Shown here: one piece after another, positions 12,407-23,244 of the stretch
Layout: the number at the start of each line of letters is the position of its first letter
How positions within the stretch are numbered: position 1 is the first letter of the stretch
Origin: Gremmenia infestans
Lineage: Eukaryota; Ascomycota; Leotiomycetes; Helotiales; Hamatocanthoscyphaceae
Direction: 5' to 3'
DNA length: 64,000 bases
NCBI GenBank assembly: GCA_032629725.1
Contig: JAFEVB010000036.1
Location: 434,001 to 498,000 of the forward strand
Made by a program: the position numbers and the translations under genes
The notes under the pieces: model-generated
What the model saw: only the letters and a program-made list of their open reading frames with translations
Database searches by the model: none
What the model was told of the DNA's origin: nothing

Positions 12407-14070
12407 TCAAGCAAAAACCCCCAATACAGCCAACCGTCCTACATTCTCCTCCCACCCAAAACACAGATGCATCCTCATGAACATCACCCTCTGCTCAAAA
12501 AGCCTAATCTCTTCCGCGCTCATGACACATACCTCCTTGACCGTCCTCCCAAAGAACTTCTCCCACGCCCCCTCGCTCCAGAGTAGTTTGCCCGGTGCAA
12601 TAGCGCCGGTCTCGTCAAGGAGAGTGCCGAGAATCTTGGGGTTAATGTGGAGGGTTAGGAACTTGTTGCAGTTGCGACAGGGTGTGGAGAGCGTGTTGGA
12701 ATAGATGGGTATGCCGCAGCTGCTTGGGTTAGCCTGGCTTTTGTTGTGGGAGGGGAAAGGGGAAGGGAGCGAGAGAACCATTCAGCGCACATAAGCATGT
12801 TGCGGCGGTGGTAGGAGACGAGTGACATATCCATGATGGTTACGCTGAGGAAGCCTGTCAAGACCTGCTGGCCATCCGAACGGACCCTATTCCAGAGCAT
12901 AAGTAAATTTGATGATTATTAAGGCAAGGGAATAGGACGTACCAGGTATCCAGCTCAGCAAGTGTATACAATGGCCTAAAGGCTCCATATTCTGCAGCAT
13001 CTATATCCCACACATCCTCCGGAAACTCCAAACCCAAACTCTCCTTCTTCGTCAACCCCACCGCATACTTCCGCAACCACTCGGCGTCAGGAAACTCAGG
13101 CTCAATCTCAATCATCGTCTGGCGAACCACACCTACACTGTCCTTCCCATGATACTCAGCCCTAAACCCCGGGTTCGAGATCAGCAAGATAGTCTGTCCA
13201 GACACCCACTCCTTCGCCGACTCGATCATGCCATCCCAAATAGCCATCCTCACCTCCCCCGTATGATCAAATAGCAACACCTCGAGTATCTCGCACTCGC
13301 CTCCGTTCTTCTTAACAATCTTCCGCTTCGCCCCAACACTCTTGACACAAACTAGGATCTTGGCCCCCTGAACGCCATCATGCCCGTCCCGGACCCAGCT
13401 ATCCAGCGCCATGAGCCCCGGCAGCGGCTGTCCCTTGCGGAACCCGATCGGTGCGTGGCAGAGAGCGTTCGTGCCGAGCGTCGTATGGATCATGATATGA
13501 TCCGAGGTGACGCGGCCCGGAAACAGATTCGCGCAGACGATGACTCCATCGATGGTAACAGCGTCTCCTTTCGACGTGTCGGAGATGAATCCCGTCCAGA
13601 TGGAAACCAGGTAACCCAGCTTCAGCGGGTACGGATTTTGAGCAAAGTAGAGCTTGACCTGCGGAGAAAAGAAGAAAATACAAATCAGCACTAAATATCA
13701 CCACTTGATTGATTAAAGGAAAAGGAGGGGGAGAAACCGAGATCGCAGCAATGTCGTCTTTGACCAACATATAATGCCACCCCGTCGCCTTTGGCTGCTT
13801 CTGGCTCTGACCGATGATGGTAGTGAAGTTAACGATGCGGCCAACGAACGTGACAGCCTTCGGTCCGGGGATAAGCTGGTCAATGGTGCATTCTTCGTAC
13901 TCGCGCTCTGGATCCCATTTGCGGTTCAAGGGGTCCACTGCATCAGCCAGTTCTTCTTCTGTGAAGCCATCGCCGCGTCTTGTGGGCTGTTCAGGGGCAC
14001 CAGTATCTCCGTTTCCTGCTGCGGCCTCTCTTTTGTAAAAGGATTGGATGGAAGGGTATGCTTTAGGCAT
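12407..14070 (-). CDS. RPA1-like OB-fold ssDNA-binding protein (MEIOB-like)
   Basis: Spliced protein of about 489 aa. Exons: 14070-13738, 13658-12943, 12886-12779, 12719-12407. Introns of 79, 56 and 59 nt; the third has a perfect GCTAAC branch. The first donor (GTTTCT) is weak but the join IAAIS|VKLYFAQNPYPLKLG is convincing. Content matches the large replication protein A subunit in order: N-terminal tail with a degenerate PIP-like SIQSFYKR; an OB fold (AVTFVGRIVNF); a second OB fold (LVCVKSVGAKRK, ILEVLLFDHTGEVRMAIWDG); and a C-terminal Zn ribbon-containing OB region (CAE..CGIP, CRNCNKF, LLDETGAIAPGKLLWS). This is the layout of MEIOB, the meiotic RPA1 paralogue, and the length is close to it. 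RPA1 itself is longer. Role in recombination is inferred from family only. The acceptor of the last intron could be three bases earlier, adding one Ser. Confidence 0.72.
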
Positions 14071-14481
14071 CTTGCATTCGCTTTTTGGGGTATGAATAGA
14101 CTATAATAGTTCTAACAAGGTGAGTATTGATGGACTGTGATCGTAAGAGGTTGCATGTCGTTCGAATTGAATCGCGTAGATGTTTCTGACGGATAACTTT
14201 TCGCTAGCCAACAACGAAAACACTCACTTGTGAACCACATCATTATGCATTGAAAAGTATCATGTGAAGAGCAATCGCAATTCTACTATATATGTCTAAA
14301 GAATGAATGCATAGCACTTATCGCCATGAGATAGACTAGAGGGTGTCTCGACTCATCAACTCCACGCAACTGTAAACTAAGATATCCAGAATTTGAGACT
14401 ACGTCCGAGAAACTCGTGCGTCTAACCCATAAATTATGCTGAAGCAATTCCATACGGAGGGACTACGAATGCAAGATGCAA
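14071..14481 (-). promoter_or_regulatory. Promoter of the OB-fold gene and INO1 3' flank
   Basis: 411 bp between two minus-strand genes. It should carry the promoter and leader of the OB-fold gene and the 3' UTR of the inositol synthase. No open frame or repeat of note. Confidence 0.4.
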
Positions 14482-16203
14482 TTAGAACAACTTGTGCTCC
14501 AAAGTCATGTCATTCTCTGGCTCGAGACCGACACAGGCGCGGAAGATGTTGGTTAGGGCACCTCGCTGCTTAGCAAGAGCATTGACGACTGGGGTTCCAG
14601 GGGGGGTCAATGGAGCCTTAAGCATGTAGCTGAGGATGGATAGCACGCTGTGGAAGTTTCCAAACTCCTTAGTAGCAGCGCCATCAGTCGAGCTAGACTT
14701 CCATTGGATACGAGTCATCATCTCTGCAATCAAGACAAGGTCAATGATCAATGGGGAAGCAAGCAAGGAATCCTCGCAGACGTTGAAGAGACTGATATGA
14801 TTAGCAGGAGCCATGAAATACAACAGTAACTGACTTACGAGATAGTCTGGTGACCACCCATGAAGATCTCGGCATAGTACTCATCCAACGCACGCTTGTT
14901 GTCACCAACAGCAGGCATGTACTTGATGACTACAGTGTGATCAGGGTGCTCACCCTTCTTGTAGAGCACATTGTTTGCCGCAACCATGTCATCGACGACA
15001 TTGGACTTGGAGATCTCCTTGGAGCGGAACTGCTTCTGAGAGCTCAAGTTCTTGCCATCGTTGTTTCCAAGATGGTTGTAGGATGCAATGGAAGTGAGCT
15101 TGATTCCAGCGCTGATCAAGAAGTCAACAAGAGCAGACTTCATCTTGGTCTGGCCAGACTTGAAGTCATCTCCGCCAATGAAGGACTTGTGTTTCTCGGC
15201 AAGCTCAATGCAACCAGCAACGAAGGTGTTCTGTGGAGAGCCGTTGATGAATGGAACACCTTCAAGGATAGAAGCAACAGCGAAAATGGTGGAAGGAGCG
15301 ACTTCCTCATGGCCATTCTCAATTGCCTTCATGAGGTTATCAGCGGTGTCGTTGACGCCTGGAACGAGCTCGGCGAAACGCTCAGTGTTGGCGGTCCACT
15401 GAACAATGACCTTGTCCAAACCGTTCTTGGCCTTGAAGTCACTAATTCACTGTCAGCACTTGCTTTTTAAAAGTGGAAAGGAGGTTACCAAGTACTTACC
15501 GAATGTCCTTGCGGATCTGCTCAACATGCTCAAGGCTAGCCTTGCTACCAGCGAGGCAGTTGTCGGCACGGTCCTCCTGGTTAGCGGCAATAAAGTCAGG
15601 ATAGTACACGCTGGGAAGAGGGACCATCTCGGTCATCTGCTTCTTGATTTGGGCCTTAAGGGTTGGCTCCAAAACGGCAGCACGGTCCATGGCAGCGGCC
15701 ATGTTCATGCCGCTGATGTCCCATCCGCCGATGGCGAGGTCATTGGGGTGGACCATAGGCAGGACTTTGTGGAAGGGGATGTTGACGTCCTCAGCGGTTT
15801 TAGCATTAATGCCAAGCTTCATGGTTGAGCCCATAACAACAGAGCCATAGTAATTAGCTGCACGAGGGCCCTCACGAGTATCCCAGGAGAGGCCGAGACG
15901 GTTGGCAATGATACCTGCGGTGACAGTTGTGCCATTGTTACCACCCCAACCAACGAGCATCATGCCGGTCTTTGGGATCTTGCGGTCAACCTTGAAGTCA
16001 TAGAGAGTCTCCTTGGGAGTGGCCACGAATTTGCCATCGCCATTCTCAGTGACAGAGGTAGTACGGTAGGCATACTTGGTATTGATCTCGTCGTCAGAGT
16101 AGGTGACATTGGGTGAGCTGACCGTGAAGAGGTCCTGAGTGGCAGGAGAAGTTGAAGCTGAACCGGTCGAGAAGCCGTTACCGATTTCAGCGTGGGGAGC
16201 CAT
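14482..16203 (-). CDS. INO1: Inositol-3-phosphate (myo-inositol-1-phosphate) synthase
   Basis: Converts glucose-6-phosphate to inositol phosphate with NAD+, the committed cytosolic step of inositol and phosphatidylinositol synthesis. Exons: 16203-15500, 15441-14839, 14791-14482, giving 538 aa, close to the yeast enzyme's 533. Seen: NAD-binding GWGGNNGT (about 86-93), the family segment DFKSGQTKMKSALVDF, ASYNHLGNNDGKNLS and the C-terminal LTPPGTPVVNAL. Introns of 58 and 47 nt are both fixed by continuous protein (IRKDIR|DFKAKNG and TIS|LFNVCEDS) and the first has a GCTGAC branch. The start gives the usual MAPHA-type fungal N-terminus. Nothing is broken; identity is secure. Confidence 0.97.
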
Positions 16204-19200
16204 GGTGAAAGAGTCTTGTGGGGAGTTTGTTGGAATGTAAAGGATTTATGTGTATTGAGTATGTAGCGGATGCAAAACCACGAAGTGCCGGAGGTGTATG
16301 AAGTGTTGGTTACAAGGATTTATGTTTGTTTATCTTGTTAAAGGCGAGTCCGAAGCTCCTTCAGGAGAAGAGCAACGGCCTCCGGCAAACGGGTGATGCG
16401 ATCTAGGAAATAATGGGTCAGCGGTGTTCATAATCATAATGCTACCCGGTCGTGAAGTTGTAGAAAGGAAAGGCAAGGCCAGGTGTTGTTGTTGCTGCTG
16501 CTGGGAAAGTATCGCAACTTCTACGTCGAGATTGGGGGGGGTTTGGTGGAAAACTTACGAGTTGAGGAGGTTGGAAAACGTCTTGACGACTGGGTGACCA
16601 CACTCGTAGTGCGATCGATTGGGGTTGAATTGGATAAGAGGTTACGAGAACTACTTTGCAATTCTGATATTGTTTGTGTGTTTGGTAAAGAGAGAAGACG
16701 AAGAAGAACAAGAGGGGAGGGGTACGAGATAAAGTAGGTGTAGGACCATGGGAACTTCGGTTGTTTGCCCCACCAAAAAATCAACGGCTGATGGTGGGGC
16801 AGACTGCATGCAGCTTGCAGTCGATAAAGACAACAGATCAGGAACAGCTTACTTAACACGTGCATTAGTGGTATGTTATACGTACAGTAGATTGAAATAA
16901 GTACCTACTTATCATCGCATTCGTGTTCCTCTCCCAATGGCCCCCGATAGCCCCGATGCCGCACTCGCTTTGACTCCAGAAAAGGGGGTAAGGTTTGTGG
17001 AGGAGGGGTAGTAAGTGGATCGATCGCACGGCATGGGGAAGGGAATTGCAGCCCCCAAACAGCACACTAGGGGCGAGAATTGTCAATCTTAAAGTATTAA
17101 CCCATCACAGAAGCGGAAGAGAACTAAGATATAAAGTAAAAACTTTGTTGAGTGAGGCTCTACAGTCCTCTCATAGTCCAATCTTAGCCATTCCAAAGCC
17201 TTCGACCGACTACAGGAGCCCGCCTCTACAACGTGCATACCGCAAGGCCAAGACCTGCTTGATTGTCTTCTGTCGTGAACTCTTGAAATACAGCAAATCT
17301 TTCCTTTGTGTCCTATCATTACGTGGCAGCTTGCGGATTAAAGTAGCGGTCTGGTAGCGCATCAACTATGGTTGGCGTGTCAATATGCGAGCAAGCGCCA
17401 TCAAGAAGACAATCGAGTCCAATGGTTCCATGCAACGTGATGCCTTTCCAAAGACAGTGTCAAGACAGCACCGTCTTGACGTACATTCTTGAACCTTGCA
17501 TTAATTGGTAGACATCTAGTCCACCAGAACTGCATGGTGGGATGTACGAAGTGGTTGAGGTTCGGATGAAGCTCCAGTGACATCTTTACGATCCCTGGAA
17601 CAATTGGAAGTTGCGGAACTTCACTTTCCCAGATTTCAATCCAGTCCAATACCAGAAACAACTTCCTGTGCTTCAAAAATTAGCATAATGTATCTGGGAG
17701 CTGGATGAGAACCATCACCATGCGTTTAACTAGGCTTAAAAGCTTGAGAAATTCGCCAAGCTTGACAACCAACATTTCACATACATACGGCTGGGTTGAA
17801 AAACTAGTCGAGGTGCTAGATATCAGGGGTAAACCGTATGGATGGCATTCGGCATGAAGATTCTGATATCCATGTTTGCAACGTTCTGGACAATCTGGCT
17901 GATATGGACATAAGGTCATGGAATATTAGGGCATGGACCTCGGATATCACCTCAATTCGAGCATTCCTGGCATGAGAAACGCATTGGTTTTCATCTCCCA
18001 CTAGCCCCGAGAACTGTTCAACGACGGGTGTCAAGACACAAGAAAAAATACATTACTGAAGTTTAGCATGATTGAGAATTGTTTACGAGACTTTTGGGTT
18101 CAAGTGCCGAAAGAGCCTGGAGCGACTTCTGAAATAAGGTAAACGAAGAAGATGCCGTGAATCATTGCACAGACGCGCCTGCACGTCATCTAAGCGTATA
18201 TTTGACGTGTTGTTAACTGGGTGGTGACAATACTAGGAAGCAAAACATGGCATGCCTCGTGTGGGAGATTTGTAAACAAATATATACACTTGAAGGCCAT
18301 ACACGAAACACGATCTCGATACAAGCCACCGGCGCTGATCTGTGAAGGCGAGACTTGGTGATGGAGAGGAGTGGCTTTACCGAAGGAGTCGATGGCGGTT
18401 ATCAGGCCGATCACCAATCCGATTCAGAGAGTGATTGCTTGATTTGGCTGTGTCGTTGCTGATCAGGGCGGCCAAATTTCCCCTGAGCAACCATCCCATG
18501 ATCCCCCCCATTGCGTGCCGGTCCTCTGGCTAGAATGAACGCGGTTAAAATTCTCGAGATTGGCCAATGATACTTACGGAGTACCTAGCAACCACACCAC
18601 CATTTGGCAATTACCTACCTTAGCTTAGCTACAGGATCGAAATTGAGATTGAGATTAAAAAAGCGTGATAAACAGTTCCCCACCGAGATAAGGACATGGT
18701 GTTATTGTTTGTCGATTGACGAGTTCTTTACGCTGTATAATATTGAGTTGAACAAACATTATTTCCTTATTATTATCTGTGTGCGACTGCGTCAGACCTG
18801 TTAGTACTCCCGCAAAACAACGCCCTGGATCGATATGTGTAGGTTTTGGTGGCTTGCCCGAGTTTTAGATTTCCATTTTGGTCCTCAATTTCGATAAAAA
18901 TGGGTTCGCTCGCTCGCTCGGGAAGAGCGACGGCGTGGGCATGGAAGCCGAATTCTAGAAAGATGTTTACAATAACCCGCCCGTCTACATACCTGGAATA
19001 TCTCCAGATTCTTCATCATTTCTATTATTGTCGTGTTACCTTACCTGTAAAAGGATTTGTACCGTATCGTTAATCACAAGATCGTAAAACGCAATTCGAC
19101 TTTGTAAATTTAGTAGGCTCGGTAGGTTCATGCAGCTTGAGTGAGCTGCCCTATCGCCAACAACCCTGTCCGAGCTTGGCTTGGCTTGGGTCCACTACTG

Positions 19201-19692
19201 TACAAGAAGCCCCTGGCTGGTTTTACGCCTTCGTGCATCCCCGAACGTTGGAAGTCTCCCTCGTCCTTCATTTGTAACACATCCGCAACCAGGAATCCCT
19301 CTTTCGAGCGTCACCAGCGTCACCACTTTCTTCTCCCACAGTCATTACAGTCCCAGCCGGCCTAGGAGCATCTGTTATTGCTTCATCACCCAGCTTCACC
19401 GCCTAATACGGCCTCTCTTCTCCTACTTTCCACTCGAACACCCACCTGAAAATATCAATAGACGCAGGAGGAATTGCGAACGTACAGCTTCCTCGCCTCT
19501 CAATAACACTTGAATTCGGAACATTGCATATTAGGAAGTCTGTGGGGTATTTGGGAACGGAACAAAACTTTTATCGACCATCTTTTCATTGCGGAGCACT
19601 TTCGACTCACCGCCAAACTGACGCGGTGTATGTCTTGACGAAAACGCGCAGTCTGCGTGAAAGAGTAATTGGAGTGACGAGAATTGGAAAGG
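16204..19692. other. 3.5 kb divergent intergenic region, INO1 / LIM gene
   Basis: Contains the promoters of both flanking genes. The part next to INO1 is CT-rich on the coding strand. Between about 17401 and 18034 the minus strand has several consecutive short open stretches with protein-like composition (for example LDWIEIWESEVPQLP and CEMLVVKLGEFLKLL), in different frames separated by stops; this may be a decayed gene but I cannot name a family. A TACGGAGTA copy sits at 18575-18583. Otherwise nothing recognisable. Confidence 0.35.
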
Positions 19693-21776
19693 ATGGCGGA
19701 CACCGCAAGACCGTCTAGCTTCTTGCCGACAATAAAATGCTCCATGTGTGCTCAAGATATCGAAATCTCGCAACTCGGAGAGCATGTTTGTAATGGCGCC
19801 GGTATGTATTTGCCCATTCCGCAACCTCCCAGAGCTGATTGAGATTTTGCAGCTACTCCCCCACCAGATACATCTTTCTCCAGCAGGGCACACAATCGAA
19901 ATCCTACAAATGGCTCTGGACTCTTGAATCCTACTAGAGCGATACCACCAAAAGTCGATACTTCGGCTGCTAGTAAGTAAATACAAGGAATCAGGTGAAA
20001 TAACGGTACTGACAGCTTATAGACCGTCCGTATTTTTCTCAGAGCCCTTTGACTCCCATGAGCGATTCACCCTCGAGAACTATGTCTCCGATTGATCGCT
20101 CACGGTCACCATTTGGGAGGCCCCTTCGAAGTGCGACTGCACCTTTAGCCAGAAGGCCACCTTCACCCGAAATTCTCTCTTCGAACCTGGATTGTGCCTT
20201 CCCTCCTTTTCCGACAAAAGCAGCTCCGCAAAGCCGACCCAAACAGGATCCAGAATACCTCAGGACCGGCAACGGTAGTCCTGATGTAGACCCGATGTAT
20301 GCGCCTGTTAGCCCGAGAATGGTGAGTAGTGGTGGATTACTCCAGAGGATGAACACAATAGCGCCAGGGCCGTTTGATGTAAATGGTCGAAGACAGGCGC
20401 CAGATTCTGCAGCTGGTCGAGGGCATCAAAGACAAGCAACTTTAGGTAACCTAAGGGATACCACGATGTCCACAAGTACAGCAGAAGTGGGCCGGTCAAT
20501 ACCTCGACCCTCTACCGCCGGACCTGGACCTGGACATTCTCGTTCGTCAACCATGAGTTCGATTTCCTCAAAATCCGGCATTGCGGCGCCCAAGGTTCCT
20601 AGAAATAATGGGTATGGAGGATTTGGACCACCACCTGAGGACAGTGAGCCGCGACCTCTGCGCCCCGAAGACAGGTCGCAAACGTTCCCAGCAAGGATTC
20701 CAAGTCAGCCCCCCGCCAGGAGGCCTACAGACCCGGGTCCGGCGAAAAGAAAGCAGTCGATCTCAGGGCAAGCAATCTCAGGACCCGACCTCTCGAGGCC
20801 TCTTCCTCCAAGGGGCGCTAGCATAATTAGACCTAGGACTGATGCTAGACTTGGTGATGCACCGCCTGTACCCTTCAACCTCAATCTTGCGGCCGAGTTT
20901 GGGATTGGCAACCCATATCACACGCCCACAGATTCGCAGTCTTCAGATGCATCTGGGTACAGCGAGGAGAGCAAGGCGAGCTCGCGATCAAGCCCTCCGC
21001 TATCAGTCGGCTCTGGTCGATCACCCCGTCAGCCATCTGAGTCTACCAACTTGGATGCTTTGATGTCTGGCCTTCAATCTTCAATGCTTGATATAGTACC
21101 AACCCAACCACTTACAGGTTCATCCCCTCCGAAGGTCGAGGAGCAGTTTGCGCGTTCTCTCGCACCGCCGCCGCTTCTCAAGAGCAGTATGCTCGGTCCA
21201 GAATCTCCTATGGACCCTGCAATCCAAAATGGCGGGCGCATCTCTCCTCTTCAACCAATCAAACCTCCTGCGCAAACTCCAAATGGAAGTAATACTCGGG
21301 AGAAGCCTGTTCGCCGGACCACTGCCACGAAAGGAAATTGCAAAGGCTGCGGCCAAGCAATCACCGGCAAATCTGTATCTTCAGCTGATGGACGCTTGAC
21401 CGGACGGTATCACAAACACTGCTTCGTATGCGCGACGTGTTCCGAGCCATTCCAAGCCTCGACTTTCTATGTGATCAACGACCGGCCATATTGTGAGCGA
21501 CACTATCACAAATTGAATGGAAGCATTTGCACGGCATGTGACAAAGGAATTGAAGGCCAGTTTCTTGAAAGCGAGAGGAAGCAGAAATTCCACCCCGGTT
21601 GTTTGACATGCGCAGATTGCAAGAGAAGCCTAAAGCATGACTATTTTGAGATGAACGGACGAGTATACTGCGAACGAGACGCATTCAGGAGAGCGCAACA
21701 AGGCAGACAGTTTGGCCCTGGATTAGGAGCGGGGACGAACAAGATGGAGCGTCGAACGACGAGACTGATGATGTGA
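19693..21776 (+). CDS. PXL1: Paxillin-like protein with two C-terminal LIM domains
   Basis: Predicted cytoskeletal adaptor of 660 aa. Exons: 19693-19801, 19853-19972, 20023-21776; introns of 51 and 50 nt with AGCTGAT and TACTGAC branch sites. The small first exon encodes a C2HC-type finger-like motif (C16-x2-C19...H31-x-C33). A long disordered Ser/Pro/Arg-rich region follows with many SP/TP sites. Near the C-terminus are two tandem LIM domains: CKGCGQAI...HCFVCATC...YCERHYH and CTACDKGI...HPGCLTCADC...YCERD. Two LIM domains at the end of a long disordered chain is the architecture of yeast Pxl1/paxillin, which acts at sites of polarised growth and the cytokinetic ring. The first start in exon 1 is used; without exons 1-2 the finger would be lost. 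The LIM call is secure; the orthology to Pxl1 is probable. Confidence 0.85.
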
Positions 21777-23244
21777 CCGTGACCGGACTTATGAGACACT
21801 GGAACCTTTCAACTTTGATTCTTCACAGGAGATCCGCTTGGATATGACCTTTCGACAAAGCGACTTTTTTTTACCCTTTCTGCATTCACACGGCATGGCC
21901 CGGCCGTCTTATACCCTTCCCCTATTTTAGCATCTGGGATTGCATAATTGGATTCATTAAACTATTTGGGGTTAGTTATACCCTCGTTAAGCATGTTGCC
22001 GAGGGGTAGCAGGCATTTAAAATAATGTATATATGTATGTAGATATAAGGGAATCAACGTATCGGACGAGGCCCAAGACAATCATGTGTTTATGCTGTGA
22101 CTCCCGAATGACTGTAGGTTTCCGGGGCGTCAGTTTACGGGTACGCGCATGAATATCAAACGACGACTTGATGATAAAATGAACGACATTAGCATTTCCT
22201 ACTCTCAACCCTGCTCTTGGAATCACATAATTACTTTCATTAATCAAATGCGAAATGTTCTATTTTTTCTTCCTATTTGCGCTACACTATCATCTCATAG
22301 CTTTCTCATCACCGATCCTCAGAAAGCTTCTGCTGTGTAAGATCTGACCCCAAGTTAGTTGCCTGGCGTGATTTCTTTATATCTTTTCTTCCTGTCAGTC
22401 TATCCGTAGATAGATAAAGCAGTCTTATGGTGGCACTTCTTAGGGGACCGTTATTTCTCTATCATCGTGATCGTGTCACTAGACAGCCCTCATTATTCTT
22501 CGTTACGTCTCCGCATACGAGCTACGAGCATCAATGTAAGGTGATTTTGCAGAGCAGGTGATGATCCGACGTGGTTTTCGCAAGCGATACTCCGTGCCGC
22601 TGGTGAGATGCTGGCGAATGCCTACCTACCTACCTGGCTAGGTATCTTAGTTCCAGAAGAACAAGCGCGTCCGCCTCCAGAAGGGCTTTTCTGATTGGCT
22701 TTGTACCTAGGTAGGTTTTCCTATAAATTCTTATATGAGTTCGAAAGGGCATAACTCGTAAGAGCCTTTTCTCTTGCGAACTCCGAGGAGGAGCAACAAC
22801 CTTGTACAGGAATCATCTCCAATTGGCCAATTCGTCCATAGTGGAAGTGTTATGTTCGCCTGGGGAAGCAAATGCGGGGTCCCATGGGCCACAGTGGGGT
22901 AAGAATCGGGCCGGATTTCTCAACCTTCTATCACTTCACCAAGAACCACCCTTACCGCAGATCTAGCAGCCAAAGCTCGGTGATTTCGGTGCCTTGGACT
23001 CTTGTATTCTTATGTTGCTACTTATGACAATATCCAATGGCTAAAATAAACGGCCCTTTGATCGACTAAGGCCATGCAGGAAAACTCCCCCGCAGTCGAG
23101 ACGAGGAGCTGCAGGGAGCAAGCATGGCATGATTCCCTACCATGATTAGTCCGGAAAAGGAAGCTTCACAAAGAGTATTAAAGCTTTGTGTTCTCCAGAA
23201 TAACATGCGAAAGATCGTTCGGGTTCTTGCTGTCATTCCAAGTC
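21777..23244 (+). other. Intergenic stretch, LIM gene to alpha-glucosidase
   Basis: 1.47 kb containing the LIM gene 3' UTR and the alpha-glucosidase promoter. A CTAC tetramer run occurs at 22621-22635. A GTG-initiated in-frame extension exists upstream of the glucosidase ATG but would spoil its signal peptide, so I treat it as leader. No gene is seen. Confidence 0.4.

Noticed and set aside
14850..15470. 206-codon open frame on the plus strand
   Set aside because: It lies wholly antisense to exon 2 of the inositol synthase, whose codon pattern creates it.
23188..23244. Upstream GTG start for the alpha-glucosidase
   Set aside because: The ATG at 23245 gives a clean signal peptide; the extension would bury it.
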